A stretch of 64,000 nucleotides of DNA, taken from assembly GCA_022495005.1 (NCBI GenBank), contig JAGYXB010001996.1, positions 1,426,001 to 1,490,000 on the forward strand, written 5' to 3'. The position numbers and the translations under genes were made by a program. The DNA comes from Rhyacophila brunnea. Taxonomy: Eukaryota > Arthropoda > Insecta > Trichoptera > Rhyacophilidae. The notes beneath the pieces are model-generated. The model was not told the origin of the DNA and did not search any database. It saw only the letters and a program-made list of their open reading frames with translations. Shown here piece after piece: positions 45,940 through 55,972 of the stretch. Positions within the stretch are counted from its first letter, which is position 1. Each line of letters begins with the position of its first letter.

Positions 45940-48755
45940 ATAGTAATAGGTAACGACTCTACCTACGCTATGGCCGGTCCCAAGCCCGGATAAAGGAGGA
46001 GGGTTCGTCGTAGGGTTAATCACCCAACACGGTAAAAAAAAACCCTGATTACGAACACCAAAACAACTGCCTTGGACCCCGGACTCCCCATAAACCAACG
46101 ACCCAAGCAAAGAATTAAAGACAAACGATTATATTATATAGAATGTGGCACATGGAACGTACGCACTATGTTGCAGCCGGGCAAGATGGAGGAGGTTGCA
46201 ATAGAATTGCATGAGTATAAAATGAGCGTGACTGCATTGCAGGAAATAAGATGGGAGGGCGCAGGTTTCATAAACAAGAGAAACTACACTTTGTATTACA
46301 GTGGATCTGCAGGTACGCAGGGTCGCTGTGGAACTGGGTTCTTAATCAGCTCTGATATACGCAGGGCAGTAACTAGGATTTGAGCCAATTAGTGAGAGAT
46401 TATGTAAACTTAAACTGAAAGGTACACTTTTCAATATTACGTTCATCAACGTTTATGCCCCAACTGATGATGCGACCGAGGAAATTAAGGATAGATTCTA
46501 TGAAGATCTGCAGAGAGCCTGCGTAAAAGTCTCCCCACATGATACTCTAATTATCTTGGGAGACTTCAATGCAAAAATTGGAAAAGAGGAAGCATTTTTA
46601 AAGAAGTAGCTAGGCAGCACAGTTTGCATGAAACGACAAGCGATAATGGTGAACGTCTATGCTTTTTAGCGGCTGCAAATAATTTCATAATTAGTAATAG
46701 GTACATGGTTTAAACATAAAAATATCCACAAAGGAACCTGGAAAATACCTGGAAGTAATACATGCAACCAAATAGATCACATTCTTATATCAAAAAGAAG
46801 AGCGACAACAGTGGAGGATGTGATCGTTTGCAGAGGAGCCAATTGCGATTCTGATCACTTCCTGATGAGAGCAAAATTAAAACAAAAAATCTCCTTAATA
46901 CTGAAAAAATAAGGCCAGAGAAGAACTAAATGGAGAGCTGAAAAATTGAGGGATGAAGAAATTTCGGATAAATACCAGGAATCTATAGAAACAAACTTAA
47001 AAATGACTTTAATAACCGATGATGTGAATGTGGACTGGGAAAATACAAAAAACTGTATTATCACGAGTGCCACAGAAATTCTGGGGGAAAACAAAGCAAA
47101 AATAGATGCAGGATAGTTTGATGATGATTGCAGGCAAGCACTGTTTGAAAAAAATGAAGCAAAGAAGAAATGCCTACAAAGGGAAACGCGCCAAAATTAC
47201 GAAACTTATAAAGAAAAGAGAAAAACTGCAACAAAGCTCTGTCGAGAGAAAAAGCGATTGATGCTCAAGAGAATACTTCAAGACATGGAATGTCAAAGAA
47301 GAAACAATGATCCCAGAAAATTTTACAAGATTCTTCGAAATCTAACGAAATCCTATCAACCCAGATTAAACTCCTGTAAGGATAGTGAAGGACAAATGCT
47401 GATCGAAAAGAAGGACATTATGGAAAGATGGAAAGATGAAAAGGTTATTTCACAACACTTTTAAATCAGGCTTATAGTAATGGTCATGAGGAAACGGAAG
47501 AAGTATTGTACCACACTGCTGAGGAATTTATTAATGAGCCTACTCTGCCTGAAGTAAGAAGAGCATTAAGAACGCTGAAAAACAATAAATCACCTGGAAC
47601 CGACAGGATAACAGCCGAGCTGATAAAGAGTGGTGGGCCTACGCTGGAAGCAAATATCCACAAGATAATTCTCAATATTTAGGAAAAAGAAATTCTACCT
47701 GAGGAATGGAAGATGGGTATAATCGTGCCTATTCTGAAAAAGGGAGACAAAACAATGTGCGATAACTACAGAGGGATCACAATTCTAAGCACAGCTTATA
47801 AAGTTTTCTCATCTGTACTGTATAGCAGGTTAATGATCTATGGTGAGGAAATCCTGGGAGAATACCAATGCGGCTTCCGACCAAATAGATCCACCATAGA
47901 TCACATCCATCTCATGAGGCAAACTATGGAGAAAGCGCACGAATACAACCTGACACTCCACCACCTGTTTATTGATTTTAAACAAGCTTTCGCCAGTGTA
48001 AATAAGGATAAGATGCTGCAAAGCCTAAAAATACTGGGAATTCCCTTAAAACTAATAAGGCTAATAAAGACCACACTGACAGATACTAATTACAAGCAGA
48101 TCCAAACAGAGGATGATCGACCATGGTGGCACTATGAAAATAAAAGCAAAAAACGTTGGGCTGGAAATAAACCAGTCAAAAATGAAGTATATGGTCAGCA
48201 CACGCGATCAGGTACCGCTGCAGAATATAGTCATAGGACAGCATGCATATGAAGGGGTGGACAAGTTCACGTATCTCGGATCCAGCCTAAATACCCAAAA
48301 TAAAACAGCAGAGGAGATAAAAATCCGCCTTATCTCCAGGAATAAATGATGGCATGCCTGCAAGCGACTGGTGGGGTCGAAAATTCTAGGCCGAACAAGT
48401 AAACTTCTAATTTATAAAACGATTATAAGGCCAGTGGTCACTTATGGCTGTGAGAGTTGGTGCTTGACTCAAAACGAGGAGAACAAATTAGCTGTCTTCG
48501 AGCGCAAAATACTCCGCAAATCTTTGGACCCACGTTGGAAAATGGGAACTACAGAATTAAAATGAACCACGAGTTGGAAGAGCTGATTGAACAGCAAACA
48601 ATCATAAGACATTGTAAGTCCCAAAGACTACGATGGGTGGGATATGTGGAGAGAATGCCTGAAGTTAGAGCGCCAAGGATCATGACGAAGTGGCTACCCC
48701 AACGAAAGAGACCCAGAGGCCGTCCAAGAAGGTACGACCAGGAGGAAAACTAATG
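45940..48755 (+). pseudogene. Broken non-LTR retrotransposon (AP endonuclease + reverse transcriptase)
   Basis: Decayed copy of an insect LINE of the kind often annotated 'craniofacial development protein 2-like'. Intact elements encode an AP-type endonuclease that nicks target DNA and a reverse transcriptase that copies the element RNA there. The endonuclease is readable from 46072 (TWNVRTMLQPGK, LQEIRWEG), then shifts frame to FINVYAPTDD and LGDFNAKIG (near 46440-46580), HILISKRRATT and DSDHFL (near 46775-46865). The reverse transcriptase follows from about 47500 (MGIIVPILKKGDK, NYRGITILSTAYKV, YQCGFRPNRSTIDHI, LFIDFKQAF). The catalytic YADD region is missing: after TLTDTNYKQIQ (near 48105) the sequence jumps to the later NQSKMKYM / FTYLGSSL segment. 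The tail (YGCESWCLT, WVGYVERM, KRPRGRPRR) ends at 48753. With several frameshifts and stops and the catalytic block deleted, it cannot be active. Confidence 0.92.
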
Positions 48756-49494
48756 ACTTATATTCGAGCACCGCAATATAATGGATCTAATAAATGGAAA
48801 TATTAATTTCAAACTGCGTTTTAGTGAAGAATAGCAAGAGCTCCCTGTACGAATAAATTAAAGTACTATTATGCAACCAAAATTCTTTGCAGCCTTCCTC
48901 AACTATGTCAAGAAAGGCATGAAATAAAATAAAATAACTAAGAATACCTTCAGTTCTTGAAAACAAGTATGGTGGCTGATTATTACTAATTTTATAATAA
49001 TCTGTCATTTGAAGCTAACTCGAAAATTAAAATGAATTAAATATTATTTTGTTCATTTATGTGATGCTTATTACCCCTATGTATGCGATTTTATTGAATT
49101 TTCCAACATAATGTAGACAAGCAATAGATACTGTAAAACTTGGTGCTGTTTATTTTAATTCAAACATTGTAACTCCCAGTTCAAATCTCAAAAAAACAAA
49201 AGCAAACCATGTAACTCCTCTATATTCTATCTTAATAAATATTTTGTAAAAATGACCAGATTTACTCATTTATAACATTAAATTACTAAAAGTGTTCAAA
49301 TTTCCTAAACCAGTCCGTTTTATTTTAAAACAGTTTTTCTTCCTTCTGTGAAGTTGGTTAATACGGAGTTACAAGTTCCGCGCATTTAGTTGACGAAATG
49401 TCATTCCAATATTATCTTTTGAAGAAAATATCGTTGCATAAAAATACATTGAATTTTTCAAAAATATGCATACCAACCTAATTATTGTATTATA
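48756..49494. other. AT-rich gap between LINE and mariner
   Basis: Nothing recognised. There is no poly(A) tract or target duplication clear enough to place the 3' end of the LINE. Confidence 0.4.
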
Positions 49495-50790
49495 TGAGGG
49501 TGGGTCAATAAGTCCTTAGAAAAGCCGACAGGTGGCGCGACTAGTACTGTAAGCGGTTTGTTTTCATGCAGCGGCACTACCGATTCAGTATGCTGCGAAG
49601 TTTCAATCAGATTGGTCGGGTTGTTGTGTGTTTCTCGTACATTTAAAAAAATTTGCTTGTGGAAAATGGAAAAATGGAAAATGGAGAAAATTGAGTTTAG
49701 AGCTGTTATTAAACATTTTAATATAAAGGGTTAACAGCAAAGGAAATAAAAAATGAGTTGGATTTAGTTCACGGCATATCTGCTCCTTCACTTGCAACTA
49801 TTTATAACTGGTTAAATGAATTTAAGCGTGATCGTACATCAACAAAGGATGAACCACGCTCAGGACGTCCTGTAGAGGTGACTACACCAGAAATGATCAA
49901 TAAAATCCACGATATGGTGTTAAGTGACCGAAGATTAAAGTTGAGTGAGATAATTGAGGTTACAGGGATCTCAAAAGGTAGCGTCATTTCTATTTTACAT
50001 GACAAATTGGGCATGAAAAATATTTCTGCAAGATGGGTGCAGCGTTTGCTCACAGTCGACAATAAACGCAATAGGGTGGTGGCCTCTAAAGCCCTGTTGT
50101 CACTCATGCAACGCAATCCGGATAAATTTTTTCGTCGCTTTGTGACTGTAGATGAAACATGGATACACCACTATACTCCCGAGACGAAAGAACAGTCAAA
50201 GCAGTGGATTGCGAAAGGCGAACCATGTCCAAAGAAGGCGAAACCGTAAAATCAGCTGGTAAGGTTATGGCTACTGTATTTTGGGATGCACGTGGAATTA
50301 TTTTCGTTGACTATTTGGAAAAGGAAAAACAATAACAGGGGATTATTATGCATCTTTATTGGACCAGCTAAAAAACGAAATTGAAGAAAAACGGCCTCAT
50401 TTAAACAGGGAAAAATCCTCTTTCATCAGGACAATGCCCATGTTCACACATGTTTACGATCAATGGCTAAAATTGAAGAATTGAAGTTCGAATTGGTCGA
50501 CCACCCACCGTATTCGTCAGATTTAGTCCCCAGTGACTTTTCCTTTTCCCAAACTTAAAAAAATGGCTAAGTGGACAACGTTTTTTTTCAAATGAAGAAG
50601 TCATCGATCGGACAAATGCTTATTTTGAGGACCTTCCGAAAACTTATTTTTCTGACAGTTTAAAAAATATTGAGAAACGTCTAACCAAGTGTATTGAGCT
50701 CCAAGGAGATTATGTTGAGAAATAAAAAAAAAAATACAAAAATAAAACTGTTTTAATGCTTTTTTCTAAGGAATTATTGACCCACCCTCG
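49495..50790 (+). mobile_element. mariner element 1 (1,296 bp)
   Basis: Full-length Tc1/mariner-type element. The left TIR is GAGGGTGGGTCAATAAGTCC (49496 on) and the right TIR is its inverted form ending CCACCCTCG at 50790. TA is on both sides (49493-49494, 50791-50792), as expected for mariner insertion. It encodes one transposase on the plus strand, now broken. Confidence 0.93.
49665..50724 (+). pseudogene. mariner transposase, frameshifted (copy 1)
   Basis: A mariner transposase cuts and pastes its own element at TA sites, using an N-terminal helix-turn-helix pair to bind the TIRs and a DD34D catalytic core. The N-terminus starts near 49665 (ATG GAA ...). A one-base shift near 49726 moves it to the frame open to 50249. 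That frame shows the DNA-binding part (LATIYNWLNEFKRDRTS, DEPRSGRPVEVTTPEM), the HTH/linker (WVQRLLTVDNKRNRV) and the first catalytic Asp in VTVDETWIHHY. More frameshifts follow. The second Asp is in FHQDNAHVHT (near 50430-50460) and the third in YSSDLVPSDF (near 50510-50540), both in other frames. All three acidic residues survive, but the gene cannot make a whole protein. Confidence 0.9.
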
Positions 50791-50792
50791 TA

Positions 50793-50866
50793 ACTTATTT
50801 ATTTTTTATTACGGATCATAAATTAAAAACAGTAGGTAAGTATAATTATTATTTACTGCATTTTTG
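50793..50866. other. Short AT-rich spacer between the two mariners
   Basis: About 75 bp separating the intact right end of mariner 1 from the damaged end of mariner 2. The expected inner TIR of mariner 2 is absent. Confidence 0.6.
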
Positions 50867-52080
50867 CTTTATTTATTTTTGTATTTTTTTTTTATTTCTC
50901 AACATAATCTCCTTGGAGCTCAATACACTTGGTTAGACGTTTCTCAATTTTTTTTAAACCGTCAGAAAAATAAGTTTTCGGAAGGTCCTCAAAATAAGCA
51001 TTTGTCCGATCGATGACTTCTTCATTTGAAAAAAAACGTTGTCCACTTAGCCATTTTTAAGTTTGGGAAAAGGAAAAAGTCACTGGGGGGGCTAAATCTG
51101 GCGAATACGGTGGGTGGTCGACCAATTCGAACTTCAATTCTTCAATTTTAGCCATTGATCGTAAACATGTGTGAACACGGGCATTGTCCTGATGAAAGAG
51201 GATTTTTTTCCTGCTTAAATGAGGCCGTTTTTCTTCAATTTCGTTTTTTAGCTGGTCCAATAAAAATGCATAATAATCCCTGTTATTGTTTTTCCTTTTT
51301 CCAAATAGTCAACGAAAATAATTCCACGTGCATCCCAAAATACAGTAGCAATAACCTTACCAGCTGATTTTACGGTTTTCGCCTTCTTTGGACATAGTTC
51401 TTTCGTCGGGAATTATAGTGAATTGTATCCATGTTTCATCTACGATCACAAAGCGGAAAAAAATTCATCGGATTAACGTTGCATGATGACAACAAGGGCT
51501 TTAGAGGCCACCACCTAATGGATTTATTAATGCGACTGTGAACAGCAGCGGCACCCATCTTGCAGAAACTTTTTCATGCCCAATTTGTCATGTAAAATAG
51601 AAATGACGCTACCTTTTGAGATCCCTGTAACCTCAATTATCTCACTCAACTTTAATCTTCGGTCACTTAACACCATATCGTGGATTTTTATTGATCATTT
51701 CTGGTGTAGTCACCTCTACAGGACGTCCTGAGCGTGGTTCATCCTTTGTTGATGTACGACCACGTTGAAATTCATTTAACCAGTTATAAATAGTTGCAAG
51801 TGAAGGAACAGATATGCCGTGAACTAAATCCAACTCATTTTTTATTTCCTTTGCTGTTAACCCTTTTATATTAAAATGTTTAATAACAGCTCAATTTTCT
51901 CCATTTTTGTAAACAAGCAATTTTTTTTTTTAAATGTACGAGAAACACACAACAACCCGACCAATCTGATTGAAACTTCGCAGCATACTGAATCGGTAGT
52001 GCGCTGCATGAAAACAAACCGCTTACAGTACTAGTCGCGCCACTTGTCGGCTTTTCTAAGGACTTATTGACCCACCCTCG
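50867..52080 (-). mobile_element. mariner element 2, inverted, 3' end truncated
   Basis: Minus-strand copy of the same mariner family. The outer end carries the TIR (inverted; CCACCCTCG at 52072-52080, followed by TA). The inner end stops in the T/A-rich tail after the stop codon, so the 3' TIR and about 40 bp are gone. It is very similar to mariner 1, so the pair forms an inverted repeat with arms of about 1.2 kb. Confidence 0.9.
50897..51905 (-). pseudogene. mariner transposase, frameshifted (copy 2)
   Basis: Minus-strand relative of the 49665-50724 pseudogene with different lesions. The clearest frame (51057-51260) holds DQLKNEIEEKRPHL, the second catalytic Asp in FHQDNARVHT and the third in PPYSPDLAP. 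After PDLAP a small insertion (a run of seven G/C near 51086-51092) shifts the frame. The first Asp region lies near 51400-51450, where VDETWI is readable but followed by damage. The HTH part (GRPVEVTTPEM) is near 51700-51740. Not functional. Confidence 0.85.
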
Positions 52081-52082
52081 TA

Positions 52083-52536
52083 GTAACAAAGCCTTTTCCT
52101 ACACCGGTCATACTTTACGCCCTATCTGTTGAAATTGGCACAATTTTATCGAGTGGAATATGATGTTTTTCCGTGCACTCAATTACAGCATTTGCAATAT
52201 CCTCTCCACGTGTTTGACCTTTCAGTGGCAATAATCCTAAAAGTTCTTCTTTATTACCTTTAGATGAAATAAATTGTAAGCACAAATTTGTCCTGTACCA
52301 TTTATGTCACAAAACTCGTCAACTACTATTAATAAAGCTGAAACCAATTTAATATCTTCGATTTGCTGGTTGGTGATATTCGAAGACATTTCGACTGTTT
52401 TATCTTTCACTGTGTTAGTCCGTACGTGGTCATTTGTGGAAGAGCCACACTCAAAGAGCCAAAGAGCCACGTGGTTTGCCGACCACTGGCTTAGACAAAT
52501 AACACGGCAAAAAAATGATTTGTAATTCTCCAGCAC
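52083..52536 (-). pseudogene. hAT-family transposase fragment (ZBED5/GTF2I-repeat type)
   Basis: The minus strand reads EMSSNITNQQIEDIKLVSAL, then VDEFCDINGTGQICAYNLF, then in another frame KEELLGLLPLKGQ, TRGEDIANAVIEC and KIVPISTDRA, a stop, and SMTG. This order is that of the catalytic domain of hAT transposases related to ZBED5, SCAND3 and GTF2IRD2: first acidic residue near 'LDES(T)D', second in 'TTDGAPSM'. It has a frameshift near 52250 and a stop inside the second motif, and it ends at the mariner 2 insertion (52081). A dead fragment. Confidence 0.75.
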
Positions 52537-52654
52537 CCTTTTTAGAAAAAAATCTTAGATTTTAACTTCTTACACAAAAATTTGGAAACACTAATGTCAG
52601 GTTTTTTTAGAAACCCAATCCCTAATGGAACTGTCAAAAAATTCTCGGTGTCCA

Positions 52655-52785
52655 CCCGAATTCCGGAGTGGTGTAGGTCATGGCTGGGAAGGACTGACAG
52701 GGCTCTAGCCTGGGGGCCCGGGCTGTGGGGGGCCCGGCGTGTCGGGTTGACCAGATAAGTGAGATAAACACACATAAATTAGCTT
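52655..52785. repeat. GC-rich dispersed repeat fragment
   Basis: The reverse complement (TGTGTTTATCTCACTTATCT, then GGGCCCCC, CCCAGGCTAGAGCCCTG) matches the 6118-6180 part of the Y module. It directly abuts the left target duplication of the TIR element at 52799. Confidence 0.6.
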
Positions 52786-53344
52786 TAATAACGCTATTCT
52801 GCCCCCATAAGCAAAAACACAGCTAATGGGAAAAAATGAAAAATTAAAGTAAGTATGAGGTGACATACTAGATAAAATTCTGAACATAATTGCATAACAA
52901 AATAAACTGCAAATCATTTTTTTTCATATAGAAATCATCATAATGTGTTCATTACTTTTGCAAAAATGTTAGGCTTTTCGATGCAACAAAACAGTAAATA
53001 ATGATTCATAAGCAAAAACACAGCACATTTATCGATTTGCTGTGTTTTTTGCTTAAAAACGCTGGCCTACTGTTTTCTTGTTTATGATTCTAGAATTTTT
53101 ACATAAACGTAATACCGCATGTAACTGGTAATAATGAGATAACCTCAAATTAATCATTCACTAACTTCATATCGCCTTACATTTTTAATGATTTTTTAAG
53201 ACTCAAAGGTGATTAAGCTCGAAATTGGACTAAGAATCGTGAAAAAAAGATTCTCAACCTTTTTTGGAGAGTATGCAATTGGATAAACTTGATCAAAATG
53301 CTGCAAAATCCAATGAAATTATAATGGCAAATAAAATGTTAATG

Positions 53345-53828
53345 ACCAGTTAATCACTTTTAATTACCACATTTAAATATCATGTTAATTATATCTAATG
53401 GCCAACTACTGAAAACGCTCCAGCCTGTTGTTAGCACTAAATGAGATTTATTAATTTTAATCTTAATCTATCATAAAACACATTTCTAACTAACTAGTCT
53501 TATTGAATTAATGATATTTGTACTTATGTCTCTGAACATTTGATATTTAAAAATAATGCAAAAGGAAATTCCTCAATATTCCTTTTTTTCCAATGCGAGC
53601 CGCATGGCTGCTTCTAAGTTTAAATTTGTCAACTGGCTTCGATATTTGTTTTTTATGAAGTTCATTTCACTGAATAATCTTTCACAGTATACAGTAGTAG
53701 GAAAAATTGACAATATTAACTCATTTAGTGCTGACACTGCGACAAGCGCGTTTAGCGCGACTGGCCATTAGATATAATTAACATGATATTTAAATGTGGT
53801 AATTAAATATTAATTAACAGGTCAGCAG
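53345..53828. mobile_element. Nested element with 60-bp inverted ends
   Basis: The ends are inverted copies over about 60 bp (TTAATTACCACATTTAAATA, TCATGTTAATTATATCTAAT, GGCC; left 53345-53403, right 53764-53828). Between them lies the 3' end of a hAT transposase gene on the minus strand, so this looks like an internally deleted hAT derivative. Confidence 0.65.
53573..53750 (-). pseudogene. hAT transposase C-terminal dimerisation domain remnant
   Basis: Minus-strand frame ending in TGA at 53573. It reads LSIFPTTVYCERLFSEMNFI, then KNKYRSQLTNLNLEAAMRLA, then LEKKEY. This is the hAT C-terminal dimerisation domain: the 'P.t...eR.FS.....k...R..L...nl...mrl' pattern near the end of the transposase, needed for multimer assembly. 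Everything upstream in the gene, including the DDE core, is missing here. The 52083-52536 fragment is the catalytic part of a similar protein but lies in the wrong order to be the same gene. Confidence 0.8.
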
Positions 53829-54805
53829 TTTATGGATCATTTTTGAGCGTGGAAAGAAATTTAAGACAAGTCATGTGTAATCAACCAATTTCATAATTTT
53901 AAAAATACATTTAAAAATACATACACGGCCACACATGAAAACCACTAGTGTAGACCCTACATGAAGGACATGATGATTGTCAAAGCCGTCAGCGGCAATA
54001 CATTTAAAATACAAAACTTCGTTTGATATCGCTTCTGCGTAGCACGATATGAGGTTTTAGACTAAAACTTCTCTCCTTAATATACCAAAACCTCAAGTGT
54101 ACGATGCACCATGTGGAGTAACAAAGGAAAATAAGAAATGCATAATTCAAAAATAAGGAAGAGTATTGTCTACAAATAGGATGACGTTTTGGGAGTCTTC
54201 CCACCAAAACTGGCGAATTTTTGTATATTTAAAAATATATATTGTCATTCCAATATAATTTAATAAATAAAATACCATTACATTAAAAAATAAGTATTTA
54301 ATTTTTCAAAAATATCCATTACAATTTAAATTATAAGCAAAAAAACATATTTACTGTTTTTTTCCTTATGGAACTGACATTATTCCATTCAAAATCATAA
54401 ATAAAAAGACAATAGTGAAGTTTTATAATCAATATTTTTGTAATTTTGCCATTTTATGTAATCAAAATATCAATTTTTAAATAATCTATTATAAACCGAA
54501 ACATTTATTAAAATTGATTAACTTTTAATGAAGCAGCAATGAAAAACATGATAACCTCTCTTTTCTCAAAATTGACTTTTTCCCATTAGCTGTGTTTTTG
54601 CTTATGGGGGCAGTATTATACTTCATGACTATGAACATTTTCAATTATATAATTGTGCATTATATTTTTTGATTACTATGTGTCGATACTCGACAGCTCC
54701 ATTATTAAAGTAGATGTATTAAAAATCGCCAATAATTCACTGTACAAGTACCTTAATTTGAACTGAAACACAATTTGAAAAACTTTAATGTATTGTTTCA
54801 CACTG

Positions 54806-54898
54806 CCTTTAATCTTAGCGGTAGGTAGGGGGCTTGCCGAATATCCTAGCCTGAAGGCCCGTTTCAGGATGTGGGGAGCATGGTGTAGGTACACCGAG
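54806..54898. repeat. GC-rich dispersed repeat fragment
   Basis: GTAGGTAGGGGGCTTGCC, ATCCTAGCCTGAAGGCCCG and GGATGTGGGGAGCATGG match the reverse complement of 5889-5955 in order, with the same spacing. Confidence 0.55.
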
Positions 54899-55914
54899 TG
54901 CAATAGACAAAAGACCGATAAACGAGAAATTAGGCTGTGAAGAAGAGAAGGAGGCTATGGGACTAATTTACATTATCCTCCTTGGGCCCCCCCCCAATAT
55001 TAAATCCTGGGTGCGCCACTGGTGTGACGTGTGACCCATAACATTTAATACCTCTATGCCCATAACCTATTTGTGAGATCAAAGAATGTTTCAATAAAAG
55101 GAAATAAAACTCATACTCATATTTATCATATTTAAGTATTTTTATTAACATTAAAAGAAGGCTTTGAATTTAAAACTTATCTAATGTGAAGGATGAATCT
55201 GATGCATTTCGACGAGTTTGTTAATATTAGACTCGATTTCACTTAAAAACAGCCGTAAGTACTACGTACTCATGTACGTGGACTACGTACATGAAATATA
55301 AAGCTGCATCCACATTATTACATGCGTAAGCGACTCTAATTTAACTGTCTATACAGGACTCCAAGCATTCGAGTAGTAAATCGCATCTCAAGTAGTGTTG
55401 TGTCTAAATTCCGTCAGATTAGGATATGGGTCACACCATAGAGGTATTAAATATCACATCCTATATTTTATCCTTTCCGTACAATAATGCATATTGTGTA
55501 AAAATTATATTTGCAATAACTGTTTTTAAGATACGCAACAGACGGTAATGTAAAACGGTAAGTTAAAAATATGGGGGGGCAATAGATTTTTTAAAATCTC
55601 AAAGTGGGCGGTGGTCGAAATAAGTTTGAGAACCTGTCCTTTATGGGATAAAAAAAACAATAACTACATTCCACTGACAGGACACTTTTAAATTTATTAT
55701 TCCGTAAAATTGCATGCCAGTCTGGTGCTGTGCCAAAATACAGATTATTTATTACTCTTACCGAGCAAGGACTTTAAATGACAGGGTCTCGAATGGCTTT
55801 CTCCATGACTTGAGTCGATATTAATTGATAAGCTGTACACAAAAAAAATGATTTCTGTACATAGCTCAATAGAGTTAGAATTCTAAATGAAATTGGTGTA
55901 TGAATTAAAAAAAA
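54899..55914. other. Degraded transposon ends, no gene
   Basis: Contains a C-run (54986-54994), CGCCACTGG (55013-55021), and two 16-bp complementary words: ATTTAATACCTCTATG near 55044 and CATAGAGGTATTAAAT near 55437, each with GTGACCCATA or its complement on the left. At 55600-55636, GTGGGCGGTGG ... AGTTTGAGAACCTG is an inverted hAT-type end (CAGGTTCTCAAAC) without a partner that I could find. Confidence 0.4.
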
Positions 55915-55972
55915 ATTACAAGATAAAAAAAACTTTTTATATACGTTTTTAAATTTTCTGTTGAATCATAAT

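Larger units (their letters stand above)
52799..54613. mobile_element. TIR DNA transposon, 1.8 kb, TATT target duplications
   Basis: About 37-bp near-perfect TIRs: CTGCCCCCATAAGC, then AAAAACACAGC and TAATGGGAAAAA at 52799, inverted at 54613. TATT lies on each side (52795-52798, 54614-54617). Inside, the TIR core recurs as an inverted pair (ATAAGCAAAAACACAGC at 53008-53024, GCTGTGTTTTTTGCTTA at 53039-53055). No transposase of its own is recognised. It carries a smaller element at 53345-53828. The superfamily is unknown. Confidence 0.85.

Noticed and set aside
49603..49797. Minus-strand frames across mariner 1, such as 49603-49797 and 49802-50116
   Set aside because: Antisense to the recognised transposase; no independent support.
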